Assembly: GCF_000002235.5 (NCBI RefSeq)
Contig: NW_022145604.1
Span: 27,625,291 to 27,689,290 of the forward strand
Direction: 5' to 3'
Length of the DNA stretch: 64,000 bases
Source of the DNA: Strongylocentrotus purpuratus
Lineage: Eukaryota; Echinodermata; Echinoidea; Camarodonta; Strongylocentrotidae
Position 1 is the first letter of the stretch; the number at the start of each line of letters is the position of its first letter. The position numbers and the translations under genes are program-made. Below the pieces are notes generated by a model. The model ran no database searches. It worked only from the letters and a program-made list of their open reading frames with translations, and was not told the DNA's origin. This document shows positions 38,701 to 49,059 of the stretch, one piece after another.

Positions 38701-41700
38701 TTACAACATAAAACAGAAGCTTGAACTAGATTGTAATCTCCCACCGGAAGGAGCAGGCAGGGCTGAAACCCCAAGTGCAAAGAAAGGTTTTCATCAGAGT
38801 ATTCGACATAATGTACATCAGGCCTTAAATTTCAATATTTTTAGGGCATGACCACTTTTCTGTAGGGCACATTCCTATATTACAGCACAAATAGGAAGAA
38901 TTAGAAAGGGCACAAAAAATCTCCAAGGCCAATGAGAGGGGCATTGAGGCCAATCAAAGGGGCATTGAGGCCAATCAAAGGGGCATCTAAGGCCATGGCC
39001 TTGGTGGCCTTGCATTAATTTAAGCCCTGGTACATTATCATCCTTCATATATACGTTCCTTAAAAAGTTAAGATTCTTTGAAGCCTAACCTGAAGACAGT
39101 GCTGTTTTCGAAAGGTTACAATATGTGAATGTAATTATAAATTTTGTTGTACTTCTTTCTAACTTTCTTAATCCACCTCTGAATAGTTTTACGAGATAGA
39201 TGGCGCAATATAAGTGCATTACATTATTATTATTACGATGCAGGGCAGTTAATTAAGAGAATATTCTTATACCTTGCAGATCCTTGTTGTGATTGAGCCC
39301 CTGCTGATCGACGAGGACTACTACGCCCGCGTTGAAGGTCGTGAGATCATCTCCAACCTGGCCAAGGCCGCTGGTCTGGCCACCATGATCTCTACCATGC
39401 GTCCCGACATTGACAACCTGGACGAGTACGTCCGTAACACCACGGCCCGTGCCTTCGCCGTCGTCGCATCTGCTCTGGGTATTCCCTCCCTGCTGCCTTT
39501 CCTCAAGGCTGTGTGCCGCAGCAAGAAGTCCTGGCAGGCTCGTCATACCGGTATTAAGATCGTCCAGCAGATCGCTATCCTGATGGGATGTGCTATCTTG
39601 CCTCATCTGAGGAACTTGGTGGAAATCATCGAGCATGGTGAGTTTTCAGTCTTACATGTATGTTAAACTTTCCATGTATATATCATCTTAATTACCAAAT
39701 TATGAACAGAACTATGATGGATTTTATTCGAAATGTAGAGGTTTAATTTAGGAATTCACATTCCTCTACACTCATGGATTAAAAAGAAGATCAGTTTGAA
39801 AGCTGCACCTTCTTTAATGGTGTAGATAGCAGTATGTAAAGCAAATGTTATTTACTAGTTTGGCCGGGAGGGATTAGACCACAAAGCGTGGTCAATGATG
39901 GGTGGCTATCTCATCAACTCAGCTCTCAATTAACATAAGAAAAAGAGGATCATGGGGGACCAACAGGCACCGATTGGGGAATTTTTCTCTATAGAGGGAG
40001 CAAGTAGCTACAAGTAGGACAGTGGGGTTTTAATTCATCTTACTCTCTTCCATTCTTATCTAGGTTTGGTTGATGAGCAGCAGAAGGTGCGTACTATCAC
40101 TGCCCTGGCCCTGGCAGCCTTGGCTGAGGCAGCTACACCCTACGGTATCGAGTCCTTTGACAGTGTCCTCAAGCCTCTCTGGAAGGGTATCAGGCAACAC
40201 AGAGGAAAGGTGAGCAACAGCAACTTTAGTCGTAATGCTAAATGTATTACTCATTGCGGATATAGTATCGAAAATAATATCGCTAGTAATATTCGTTTGT
40301 CTCGCAATGTATGGTCAACAAGGGATCTAAAAGATCACGACATCTTGTGCATGTTGCAGCGGCTCACGAAACATCATGATCTTTTAGATCCCTTGTTGAC
40401 CATACATTGCGAGACAAACAAATATTACTAGCGATATTATTTTCAAAACTTTATTCTTGTTCACACATTAGGTGGTAAACGACCTCAACTGTGACATATG
40501 AGAACAAACCTCTAGTGGGATTGTTTGGGAGGCTGAATGGGAACAAGAATTATATACCTCTGCTAACATGGTGTGAAAGGCATTACGTTTAAATGTTATC
40601 CTTCCTTGACAACTATCAAAGTCTAGAGACCCAATGAAGGAGTACCAACCAAAATTTGGCAAGACTTTAACCCCAAAGGCTGGGTCATTTTGAAAGGTCT
40701 GTCAGCCAGAAAGGGGTGGACTAAATATGTTGTGACTCTCTCGTGGCATAGAATGCAATGAAGAGTTATTGTGAAATATATGTATATTTATCTAGTACGT
40801 TCTTTGCATCATTAATTGATTTTAATCCCAACCTCTTCTCCAGGGTCTTGCTGATGGACCCTGAGTATGCTAACTGTGTGTACTATACCAAGGAAGTGAT
40901 GTTGATTTGCACTGAATTTGAATTTGATGAAATGTATTTTCAAAAGACGTGTAATCTTCAGCCTTGTTTAAGTTATCACTTGAATTATTAACTCATTTCA
41001 AATGCCAACCTCTTCTCCAGGGTCTTGCCGCTTTCCTAAAAGCCATTGGCTACTTGATCCCGTTGATGGACCCTGAGTATGCTAACTACTACACCAAGGA
41101 AGTGATGTTGATCCTCATCCGTGAGTTCCAGTCTCCTGATGAAGAAATGAAGAAGATTGTCTTGAAGGTAAACCAAGTTTCAGTTCAGTTGTTCTAGTGT
41201 ACATTCTTCAGTTTCATGCAATAATAATGATTTATAATTGTCTTGGGCAGATCGTATATTCGCCCTGGTTTTTATCTTGTCTAAGACACAGTGTCCGCAT
41301 GACGTTTTTGAATGGGTTTCAGGTTAGGTTGGGAGTTGAGGATTCAGGGTTAGGGTTAGGTATAGTGATGGGTGCAGAGTGGAAATTTGGAATATGGTTA
41401 GTATAAGAAGCTGATCATGAAGCAATGTGCTGTACAACCATAAAGAGATATTTGTAAACATGTACCTCATTGGGATGAATGTGATAACTTAATATTCAAC
41501 AAAGTTATTTTACAGTGAATAAGTGATCATTTAACACACATACAACATTTCAACTGGAAACTCTCTTTGACTTAGATGAATTTTAAATGGGGATATTACT
41601 TATGCAAAGATTTGTTTCAAAGAGATAAAAAGGGCAAATATTTTAAATTTTATGGTGCATCGATGTTGATGATTTCTGTCAAACTGGACTTGCACGAGGT

Positions 41701-44700
41701 TGATACTCTCATGGACTTTTGCCAGTGTTATTGATATTGCCCAATTCTATGAGACTTAATTATCGTTGTAACATATTGCTATTCCTGTGTAGGTTGTGAA
41801 GCAGTGTTGTGCAACTGATGGTGTAGAGGAGGATTACATCAGAGATGAAGTCCTGCCGTCTTTCTTCAAGCATTTCTGGCAGCACAGAATGGCCCTCGAT
41901 AGGCGCAACTACAGACAGGTAAGTCCTTACTTATTCTTTAAATTGTTAATTCTTTTCAACTTTGATTTTCTTGTTTTCCACATAATCACATGATGGAAGC
42001 TGTATTGTAAGGCTCTGATATTAAATTATATATGATGGAATAGCAGTTTGTTTTATAGGCTATTTTACAAATTGCTGCCTTTTCCATGTTTTTTGGTTAA
42101 AGTGAACTAAATGACTAAATGATGTATTTTCATCCTGTTTATGACTGCATTACCTAGGACTAAGTGACTTAAGTTTAATTGGTCTGTGTATAGGATGACA
42201 CTAGTTCTCTAAGTTTTACGACATCTTTGATTTACCACCTGCTCAGATACACAACTCTTCCTGTCTACATTTAGCCGTCTTTATAATGTAGGACTCACAG
42301 CATTGTTATAGTTATTCCACTGCCACTGAAGGTGTTGCTGGAGGATTTTTTTTATAGTATTTGTTATCTTGATGAAGTTTACATCTATGTTTATCTTCTC
42401 ATAGCTTGTGGACACCACAGTCGAGATCGCCAACAAGGTCGGAGCATCCGAGATCATCGTCAGGGTGGTCGACGACCTCAAGGATGAAGCGGAACAGTAC
42501 AGGAAGATGGTGATGGAGACCATTGAGAAGGTGATGGATAACCTGGGTGCATCGGACATCGATTCCAGGCTGGAGGAGCAGCTCATTGACGGTATCCTGT
42601 ATGCCTTCCAAGAACAAACCACAGAGGTGAATAGGGTTTAGGACCAGGGGGGGGGGGGGGGGGGGGGGGGTGTTTCACAAAGATCCAAGTCAAACTTATC
42701 TCTTAGTTGGACCTAAAAATTGTGGAGAGCCATTTTTAGCCTTAAAATAAAATATATTCAAAAGCAAAAATTCAAGTATTTTAGACTTTTCATAAATTCC
42801 ACATCTCCTTGATAATAGAAAATATGAATGATTTGAATCAACGTTTTACGACTTTCCATAATTGTTAAGTCCATCTTAGAGATAAGTTCAAACTTTGTGA
42901 ACCCCCCCCCCCCAGATTAGGGCAAGTAATTTGAAAGGATTGATCAAATATGCATACCTATCTAGCACTGTTTCAATGTTTAGTTTAGCTCATAATGTTA
43001 TGCTTTGTAGCAAATAGAGTTAAAAAAATAAATGATTTTAGATTTAGATTTACCTGCCTCATACCTGCGGTACTATCCTATGGCATCTCAATAACAAAGC
43101 ATTATTATATACCTCTGACATATCAGGTTCATGCACTAACTAGTAATGTATTTCCTCCCATTATCAGGATTCTGTAATGCTGAATGGCTTTGGTACCATC
43201 GTAAATGCCCTTGGCAAGCGAGTGAAGGCCTACCTGCCTCAGATCTGTGGTACTATCCTGTGGCGTCTCAATAACAAGGCAGCCAAGGTCAGACAGCAGG
43301 CTGCTGACCTCATCTCAAGGATCGCTATCGTCATGAGAACTTGTCAAGAGGTAAGCTTTCTTTCTTATTTTTCGATCAGGTCTGAGTAGATCTTTATTTG
43401 GTTGAAGAGCAGGAGACGCGATAGCTCAGTGGTAGAGCAGTGGTCTCATAACCAGGCGGTCCAGAGTTCGAACGCTAGTCGATTCGCTAGTAAGGCATTG
43501 GTCCTCATTACCAAGTCCCTTGTAGAGGACTTAAAGCTGTTGGTCCTCTGAATGCTTACTTACTGTCAGCTAAAATAAACAAACAATCAATAAAGTGATA
43601 AATTTGTATATCAACCATTTACATTGCTATAGTTTTGAGAACATGTCAAGAGGAAAGAGCTGTTCTCTCATTTTATCAGGCCTTAGTATATATATTTGGG
43701 GTTGACATGTTAGAGATGTTGGTCAGCAACCATTCACTCTGTAATAGTTTTGAGAACGTGCCAATAGGTTTTCTTCAATTTTTTATGTGATTCTAGAAGA
43801 CTTCACTCTCTTTGAGTTCCCTTGAGTTAGATTACTCACCTTTATGATAATATTTTCTGAGAGATAAGACCCCACCGACAACAAACATTCCTCCCCCCCC
43901 CTTCCTGGCTGATTATGCATTCATAGTCGCTACAAAGATTTCTTTGTAACGCAATTTCGTAGAGTAGGCTTATTGTGCCTATGTTTTATATTCTCAGTGA
44001 CAGTAGGTTGCCATAGGGTAGCCTCTTCAGAGATTTCAAGGGCATTGTCAATGTCATACTCTCAAGGGGACTGCCACACTTACAAATTCCTCTGATGTTG
44101 TTCATTTTGTTTTTCGGGAGAAACTGATGGGTCATTTGGGTGTAGTGCTGTATAAGAACCTGGAAACATTGTATGAAGCGCATTATAAATGTAATGTATT
44201 ATTATTATTATTATTATTAGGAAGCATCTTAGAAGTTCTCAAGGGAATCGTCAATGTCACATTCTCAAAGCCATTATCAATGTCACACCTTCAAAATTCT
44301 TTGATTTCTATTTTTTGGTTAACAGGAGAAGCTGATGGGTCATTTGGGTGTGGTACTGTATGAATACCTGGGAGAAGAATACCCTGAGGTTCTGGGTAGC
44401 ATCCTGGGAGCTCTGAAGGGCATTGTCAATGTCATCGGTATGCACAAGATGACCCCTCCCATCAAAGATCTTCTGCCTCGTCTTACACCAATCCTCAAGA
44501 ATAGGTAAGTGCCTTGAGTGGCTTCTCCTTTATTAAATTACTTGTAGTCGTGACTAGTCTTTACAGAAATTGGCAATTACACAAATGAACAGTTCTTTTG
44601 GTGGGAGTTTTACGTTTGATAGAAGTAAACAGAGAAGAGAGAGGGAAACGAGACATAAAGAGTACCTATCAGAGATGCTTTTATTATAGTATCCTGAATG

Positions 44701-47700
44701 TGGAAACTGTTTTAAGTAGGAAGATTTATGGAAGATGTTTCATATTTAATAACAACAAAAATATAAAAAAATGGAAGTTGCAAGTTGTCAAGCTTCTTTT
44801 GACACTCGTATACATGCTGTAAGTCTCTAGAGGGGATCTCAGTCTCAGTCATTCAAAGTCTCCAGAGGGGATCTCAGTCTCAGTCATTCAATTGGCCTCA
44901 TGTTGACTAATTGTACATGTACCTCATTACTATCTTTTACAAGTGGACATTGCCATCTTAAAGTCTTTGGCTCTAAATTTGCTGATTTTACCACTTTCAA
45001 GAAATATTGATATCTCCTGCAATGCTGTTGCCGAATCTCCATGACCTAATATAGCTTCTCCCCCTTTCTTCCTTTCTGTCTTCCCTTATTTCCAGGCATG
45101 AGAAGGTACAAGAGAACTGCATAGACCTTGTAGGACGTATCGCAGACCGTGGAGCTGAGTATGTGTCGGCCAGAGAGTGGATGAGGATATGTTTTGAGCT
45201 GCTAGATCTTCTCAAAGCTCATAAGAAGTCCATCCGGAGAGCTACAGTCAATACCTTTGGATACATCGCCAAGGCCATTGGGTAGGTCAAGTGTTTTTCT
45301 TTGTAATGATTTTTGGCAACAAGGACAAATTCATTCTGATGAGAGAGAGAAAACTTACAATTTGTGTAGAGGGAACATCCTTTTGGATGTGGTAAGTGGC
45401 ACATGTAATTTTGTTCAAAGTTCTATTGCTGAAATGTGTTTAAAAAGAGATATGAAAAAGATGCCTCTGTAACATTTTGATCATTTAAAACGCAAGGCAA
45501 GTTCAGTGATCATCAGCAGTATTACAAACTTTTTTGTGTGAATGTGTTTGAATGAAATTAGTACTACAGTCCATGGATATCTTCAGATTTCTTGCAAATA
45601 ACTGTATTTATATAAAATGTTCAGACCTAGCTTTTAAGCTCTTTGTCAGAACAGTGGCAGACCTGCCAACCAGTACGATTTAGTTGTATTTAGTACGATT
45701 TTTAGAAGCAAATACGACAGTACGATTTTCGTACAACTTTTGTCTGTAAAATACAACTTTTGGGACTAAAGAATACAGTTTTTTAACTCCAGAGGTTGGC
45801 AGGTCTGCAGTGGTGCTCTTGAATACCTCCTCACCCCCCCCCCCCCCAAAAAAAAAGAGAGGAAAAAATGGGAGGCTTGGAATCTTGGTGTAGTCTCTAA
45901 ATGAAGAATTCACGGTAAGTGTATTAGCAATCCCTCAAATACTTTTAGCTCATCGTAATGAGTAATTCCTATTATTACACCAATCAATTATCAAGATCAG
46001 CTTTAAATATCATCACCATATCTTATTCTCATCCTTTCCAGACCTCATGATGTGTTGGCCACCCTGCTCAACAACCTCAAGGTCCAGGAGCGTCAGAACC
46101 GTGTCTGTACCACCGTAGCTATCGCCATCGTAGCCGAGACCTGCTCACCGTTCACTGTCCTCCCAGCACTCATGAACGAGTACAGGGTGCCGGAGCTCAA
46201 TGTACAGAATGGTGTACTCAAGTCACTGTCTTTCCTCTTTGAGTATATCGGTGAGATGGGCAAGGATTATATCTATGCTGTCACGCCGCTGCTTGAAGAT
46301 GCACTCATGGATAGGTAAGTTAGCAAGGGTTTTTACAGATATGCACATCTATTAAGCAAATCCCTTTCCATTAGAAAGACCAAATTCAAGTTACCAAAGT
46401 CTCAAAGGTGTTTTGATCTATATTAGTATATATTAAAGTCACTGTAAATTTATCACATTCTAGAATCTCTTTTGAGAAATTATGTAAATCCTGTCATCTG
46501 TTGACTTTAGTGCAATATGTTATGACTATCCAGCATTCTTTGAGGGATTCTTAACTTCTTTGATTTACTTTAGGTGGATGATTTGATATTGGTATGACTT
46601 TGACTTTGACTTGGCAGTTTTCTCTCTTTCAGCTAATTGACCAGTTTACTATCATATTCAAATGTATTGATGTTTCTTTCCTAGGGACCTAGTGACGAGG
46701 TATTCCATGAACCTGTTATTAAAAGAATAAACAACACCACTTGGAATCCAGTCTGCATACATTACATATTGCTATGTCAGGCAAGCCTTGGGCAACTTTC
46801 TTTTAAACATTGTGAATTTGTTAGTAAACCGGTCTATTGGTGATGTCTTAAATCATTTGGCTTCTCAACTATGCAATATTCTCTAAAAAAATAAAATTAA
46901 AAAAAGTTCTCTAATGATTTGCAAAATGTCATATGTTCTCGCCCCCAGGACATTATTCAATTTTCAATTGTCTTTTATTACAGGGATCTTGTCCATCGAC
47001 AGACGGCCTGTGCAGCCATCAAGCACATGTCACTCGGAGTCTTTGGCTTCGGGTGTGAGGATGCCCTCATACATCTCCTTAACTTCGTCTGGCCGAACAT
47101 CTTTGAGACGTCGCCTCACGTCATCCAGGCCGTCATGGAGGCCATCGAAGGCCTCAGGGTTGGGGTCGGGTCCATCAAGATGCTGCAGTATGCATTACAG
47201 GTGAGACAGGATTTAACTGCAATCTTATTATTAAGGCCCCACTGCACTAATTATAGCTACTTGCACGCTCTATATATCAATCAGTGACCTTGCAGGGAGG
47301 TATAATCCCCCTGTCCAAACTAGTGCAGACGGGCTTTAAAGTGACTTGGTAACATTGTTGAAGGTTGATGAAAAAATTGTTTTATTGTACAAGTAGTGCA
47401 GTGGGTTCTTAACATGCAATGGTTGTGATTCTTCTCTACACGAAAGTCTCCATTTAATGTCCTATCCGAGGGACAAGAGTGTTTTCACTGTAGCATTCTG
47501 CTTCTATGTAACGGGGGAGTATGTATGTTTCTTTTCAACAGATGTAATTGAAATTGTTTTATTCTAACCAAATTCAAGTGCACCTTTGGTCACAATTTTG
47601 TTTGGGGGGTGTATTTTGTACATTTTGAAAATGCAAGGTAATAAAGAAACATTGCATGATGTTACAACATCCCATCTCTTCTTTCTTTCTTTCAGGGCCT

Positions 47701-47854
47701 GTTCCATCCAGCGCGTAAGGTACGAGACACGTACTGGAGGATATACAACACACTCTACATCGGTGCGCAAGACTCACTGGTCGCTGGCTTCCCCAGAGTA
47801 CCCAATGATGAGAAGAACCAGTACCTTCGCTATGAACTAGATTATGTGCTTTGA
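23709..47854 (+). CDS. SF3B1: Splicing factor 3b subunit 1 (SF3B1/SF3b155), 23 coding exons
   Basis: Largest subunit of the SF3b complex in U2 snRNP. It clamps the branch-point helix in the nucleus. Exons: 23709-23739, 25712-25923, 26385-26477, 27272-27389, 30709-30782, 32289-32370, 33278-33390, 34493-34769, 35330-35548, 36570-36688, 37550-37747, 38217-38498, 39280-39637, 40064-40209, 41021-41167, 41793-41918, 42405-42626, 43168-43350, 44326-44504, 45096-45281, 46042-46314, 46984-47200, 47696-47854. All are GT-AG with matching phases, giving 1337 aa (human 1304). Residues about 204-406 carry tryptophan ULM-type motifs ([23 protein letters not shown]) among Thr-Pro repeats. Residues about 414-437 ([20 protein letters not shown]) match the SF3B6/p14-binding region. 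Exons 12-23 code the HEAT repeats, nearly identical to vertebrates. Lys733 (codon 40084-40086) aligns with human Lys700, the tumour hotspot. The start ATG has A at -3 and G at +4. No frameshift or internal stop was seen. Confidence 0.97.
25263..25629 (+). mobile_element. tRNA-derived SINE family A, copy 2
   Basis: Full-length relative of 17957-18310 in SF3B1 intron 1. A tRNA Ser/Leu-like head has A-box TGGTCGAGTGG and B-box GGTTCGAATCC. It has the common body and a GCGCTATATAAA tail ending in (ATT)n. Not a functional tRNA because the arms do not pair fully. Confidence 0.88.
26869..27229 (+). mobile_element. TTAA-flanked MITE family F3, copy 1
   Basis: About 361 bp between TTAA sites (26865-26868, 27230-27233). 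It shares GAGTGACCGGT, CCATACTCGTTTTCC and CAGACAGGCGATCGGCTTGT with 36115-36492 and 51233-51608. SF3B1 intron 3. Confidence 0.75.
27390..30708. other. SF3B1 intron 4, mostly unique sequence
   Basis: A 3.3 kb intron with one palindromic element near 27613-27750 (CAGCGTTTCACGAAATCGTC against GGTTTCATGAAACGCTACC) and a (CTC)n tract near 30625. No nested gene or conserved RNA was recognised. Confidence 0.6.
31264..32201. mobile_element. piggyBac-like nonautonomous element (938 bp)
   Basis: Termini CCCTTACTGTACTGGG and CCCAGTACAGTAAGGG are inverted and flanked by TTAA (31260-31263, 32202-32205). CCC-start ends with TTAA targets fit piggyBac. The sub-terminal parts carry G/C runs, while the interior is very AT-rich with repeated ATGCAAATT motifs. 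No transposase frame. SF3B1 intron 5. Confidence 0.8.
32425..32614. mobile_element. MITE family F7, copy 2
   Basis: CAGTGAAACCTGTCTATAAA to GCATGTTTGACTG, with GACCACCCAAGGGA and repeated TGGTCTTT blocks. SF3B1 intron 6. Confidence 0.65.
33474..33668 (-). mobile_element. tRNA-derived SINE family C, copy in SF3B1 intron 7
   Basis: Minus strand: TAGTTGGTAGAGCAGTGATC (A-box region), GGTTCGAAACC (B-box), then GTAAGGCATTAATCCTCATT and a tail shared with 43413-43585 and 21913-21992. Confidence 0.8.
33918..34432. mobile_element. MITE family F7, copy 3, interrupted by a younger element
   Basis: TACAGTGAAACCTG on the left and CAGGTTTGATTGTA on the right bound a short F7 copy that is split by the insertion at 33974-34392. 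SF3B1 intron 7. Confidence 0.7.
33974..34392. mobile_element. Element with CAGAGATGCCAAC ends and 6-bp target duplication
   Basis: CAGAGATGCCAAC and the inverse GTTGGCATCTCTG bound 419 bp, with a direct 6-bp duplication TCTTTA (33968-33973, 34393-34398). Inserted into an F7 MITE. Ends resemble 45658-45807. Confidence 0.75.
35692..35838. mobile_element. MITE family F7, copy 4
   Basis: AGTCAAACCTGTCCATAGCG to GCAGGTTTGACAGT, with GACCACCAAGGGAAAC. SF3B1 intron 9. Confidence 0.6.
35842..35968. mobile_element. Palindromic MITE with GCGATTGAT repeats, copy 1
   Basis: GGCCCGTTTTATAAACAGTT and the inverse TTTTATAAGACGGTGCC bound a core with TCAATCGCAACTATGTACA. It is similar, inverted, to 59899-60060. 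Confidence 0.6.
36115..36492 (+). mobile_element. TTAA-flanked MITE family F3, copy 2
   Basis: 378 bp between TTAA sites. Ends AGGGATCGTTTAAC and GTTACCGGATCCCT are inverted. SF3B1 intron 9, ending about 80 bp before exon 10. Confidence 0.8.
36981..37232 (-). mobile_element. tRNA-derived SINE family B, full copy
   Basis: Minus strand: GGTGGCTGAGTCGTTAGAGC (A-box), CTCATGAAC anticodon-like loop (CAT), GGTTCGAACCCC (B-box), a body of about 150 bp and a (TTA)n tail. tRNA-Met-like head. SF3B1 intron 10. Confidence 0.85.
38819..39029. mobile_element. Element with CAGGCCTTAAATT ends and 6-bp target duplication
   Basis: CAGGCCTTAAATTTC against AATTTAAGCCCTG, flanked by GTACAT (38813-38818, 39030-39035). 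Inside is a short tandem run of AGGCCAATCAAAGGGGCAT-like units. SF3B1 intron 12. Confidence 0.7.
39853..40028. mobile_element. TTAA-flanked MITE family F4, copy 3
   Basis: Shares GGAGGGATTAGACC, CTCAGCTCTCAATTAACATA and GGATCATGGGGGACCAACAG with copies at 47913, 54354 and 56944. It ends AGGACAGTGGGGTT before TTAA, 35 bp upstream of SF3B1 exon 14. Confidence 0.75.
40266..40447. mobile_element. Foldback element in SF3B1 intron 14
   Basis: Arms of about 65 bp (AATAATATCGCTAGTAATAT, CAATGTATGGTCAACAAGGG, ATCTAAAAGATCA and their inverses) with very few mismatches surround a roughly 45-bp loop. The transcript could form a long hairpin 60 nt after the exon 14 donor. Confidence 0.8.
40826..40930 (+). 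pseudogene. Decayed partial duplicate of SF3B1 exon 15 with its acceptor
   Basis: CCAACCTCTTCTCCAGGGTC at 40829 repeats the acceptor of exon 15 (41006). An internal 39-nt block is missing, then TGATGGACCCTGAGTATGCT and CCAAGGAAGTGATGTTGAT follow as in the real exon. The intron part is included, so this is a DNA duplication, not a retrocopy. The frame is broken. Confidence 0.85.
42640..42915. mobile_element. Palindromic MITE with TGTTTCACAAAGATCCAAGT ends, copy 1
   Basis: Left TGTTTCACAAAGATC and right GTTCAAACTTTGTGAAC are inverted, bounded by a G27-class run and a C13 run. A related element is at 59327-59634. It starts about 15 bp after the SF3B1 exon 17 donor. Confidence 0.65.
43051..43102 (+). 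pseudogene. Decayed fragment of SF3B1 exon 18
   Basis: TACCTGCCTCATACCTGCGG and CTCAATAACAAAGCA parallel the exon 18 sequence TACCTGCCTCAGATCTGTGG and CTCAATAACAAGGCA that starts at 43232. About 52 bp with several substitutions, lying 66 bp before the real exon. Confidence 0.8.
43413..43585 (+). mobile_element. tRNA-derived SINE family C, copy in SF3B1 intron 18
   Basis: GATAGCTCAGTGGTAGAGCA (A-box), TCTCATAACC anticodon loop (CAT), GAGTTCGAACGC (B-box), then AAGGCATTGGTCCTCATTAC and a tail shared with 33474-33668. The acceptor stem does not pair, so not a working tRNA gene. Confidence 0.8.
44004..44060 (+). pseudogene. Decayed fragment of SF3B1 exon 19, second half (copy 1)
   Basis: AGGGCATTGTCAATGTCAT and the preceding GGTAGCCTCTTCAGAG match the part of the real exon at 44389-44435 (GGTAGCATCCTGGGAG, AGGGCATTGTCAATGTCAT). 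Confidence 0.75.
44101..44175 (+). pseudogene. Decayed fragment of SF3B1 exon 19, first half plus upstream intron
   Basis: GATGGGTCATTTGGGTGTAG and CTGTATAAGAACCTGG match exon 19 at 44333-44375. The preceding TTTTGTTTTTCGG matches the intron before the real acceptor, whose AG is lost here. Confidence 0.85.
44221..44290 (+). pseudogene. Decayed fragments of SF3B1 exon 19, second half (copies 2 and 3)
   Basis: AGCATCTTAGAAGTTCTCAA plus AATCGTCAATGTCAC, then CCATTATCAATGTCACACC, each resemble GCATTGTCAATGTCATCGG of the real exon. An ATT microsatellite separates them from the first-half fragment. They lie 36 bp before exon 19. Confidence 0.7.
45658..45807. mobile_element. 150-bp element with CAGACCTGCCAACC ends and 6-bp target duplication
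   Basis: CAGACCTGCCAACC and its inverse GGTTGGCAGGTCTG are flanked by CAGTGG on both sides (45652-45657, 45808-45813). The core is rich in TACGATTT repeats. SF3B1 intron 20. Confidence 0.8.
47222..47335. mobile_element. TTAA-type MITE family F4, truncated copy 4
   Basis: AAGGCCCCACTGCACTAATT, then a gap, then GTGACCTTGCAGGGAGGT and GACGGGCTTTAA. SF3B1 intron 22. Confidence 0.65.
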
Positions 47855-47912
47855 GAAGAGATGACTTACCTATATATATCATGGACACTTGTAAAACAAA
47901 ATATGAACTTAA

Positions 47913-48098
47913 AGCCCATCTGAACTAGTTTGGCCAGGAGAGATTAGACCTCCCTGCAAGGTCACTGACAGGTGGCTATTTCATTAACTCAGCTCTCAAT
48001 TAACGAGAAAAAGAGGATCATGGGGGACCAACAGGCACCGCTTAGGCATTTTTTGCTATATAGAGGGCGCATGTAGCTACAAGTAGTACAGTGTGGCT
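47913..48098. mobile_element. TTAA-flanked MITE family F4, copy 5 (in SF3B1 3' region)
   Basis: Flanked by TTAA at 47909-47912 and 48099-48102, with AGCCCATCTGAACTAGTTTG at one end and AGTAGTACAGTGTGGCT at the other. It begins 58 bp after the SF3B1 stop, so it is probably part of the 3' UTR. Confidence 0.75.
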
Positions 48099-48206
48099 TT
48101 AATCTGATGGACTTCTGTTAGTTGGACCTCTATGTATCATGTACCAGAATTTCAGATGCCGTACATTTATCTTCAATGTCAAGTGGCGTTCGACGATCGA
48201 GTATAT

Positions 48207-48670
48207 AAACAGTGGAGCCTGTATATGAAGTTTGCTCAATGGAGATGATAAAGCATGGTCTTCGTAGGTGGGTGGTCTCAATGTTCAGGTTCCATTAGTA
48301 CTGGTACATTTTTTATTGAGAAACTGTTTTAAAAGGGAAACAAAAGAATGTGGTCTTTACAGGCAGGTGGTCTTTTTAAACGGGTGTTCTCTATTGTCTG
48401 TACTTTACTTATGTAAAAAACTTTGATATCACATTTGTTATAATTGTATCAAACCATTTAGTCATCTGGTCATTTACACATGTACCCTCCTGGTATTATG
48501 ATGTTATATCAAACCATCAAATTTTATATTACAACTGCTAAAGGGAACCCCCAAAAAATGTTATTTATATATTCAGGTTGGTTTTCTATATAGACCCCTT
48601 TTTCATTGAGAAATTGGAAAAGCGATGAATGCAGTCTTTGTAGACAGGTGGTTGCTACATATAACACAGG
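48207..48670. mobile_element. MITE family F7, copies 5 and 6
   Basis: Two degraded relatives: 48207-48400 (CAGTGGAGCCTGTATATGAA, TGGTCTTTACAGGCAGGTGG) and 48540-48670 (GTCTTTGTAGACAGGTGGT). Confidence 0.5.
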
Positions 48671-49059
48671 TAGAGTATGTACATGTACACTAGCAGATGT
48701 TGCCAATTACATTCAGCCCCTCAGTGTATGATAATTGAAACTTCATGGCATTCTTATTTGGAATTGTTGCAGAGCCTATTTTAATAGAGCAAGGGATATC
48801 AATGGCTTTTATAGTAACAAGCACAGTACATGTCACTGCAATCATGATTATTGCAGTCAATCAGGTTTCTGAACTTATACACAGTGTACATCCTGCCAAG
48901 TTTCGCTTGTCTATTCTAGTTTTCGTCATCTCTCTTTACAGTGAACTTCAATTCTTTGTGTGTCTTCCGATTTTGGTATCTGTAAGAAGATGACGATACA
49001 GTTGCATCATGTTTTGTGTTAGAGTGCAATCATTGAAATTTGAGTCATTTCCTCTCCAT

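Noticed and set aside
43420..43500. Possible tRNA-Met gene
   Set aside because: The acceptor stem fails to pair and a SINE tail follows; reverse relatives occur at 33474 and 21913.
46680..46705. Possible decayed copy of SF3B1 exon 22 start (TAGGGACCTAGTGACG)
   Set aside because: Only about ten matching bases; cannot be separated from chance.
48745..48993. 82-codon hydrophobic plus-strand frame downstream of SF3B1
   Set aside because: No recognisable family, no splice context or neighbouring exons; likely chance frame in the 3' flank.
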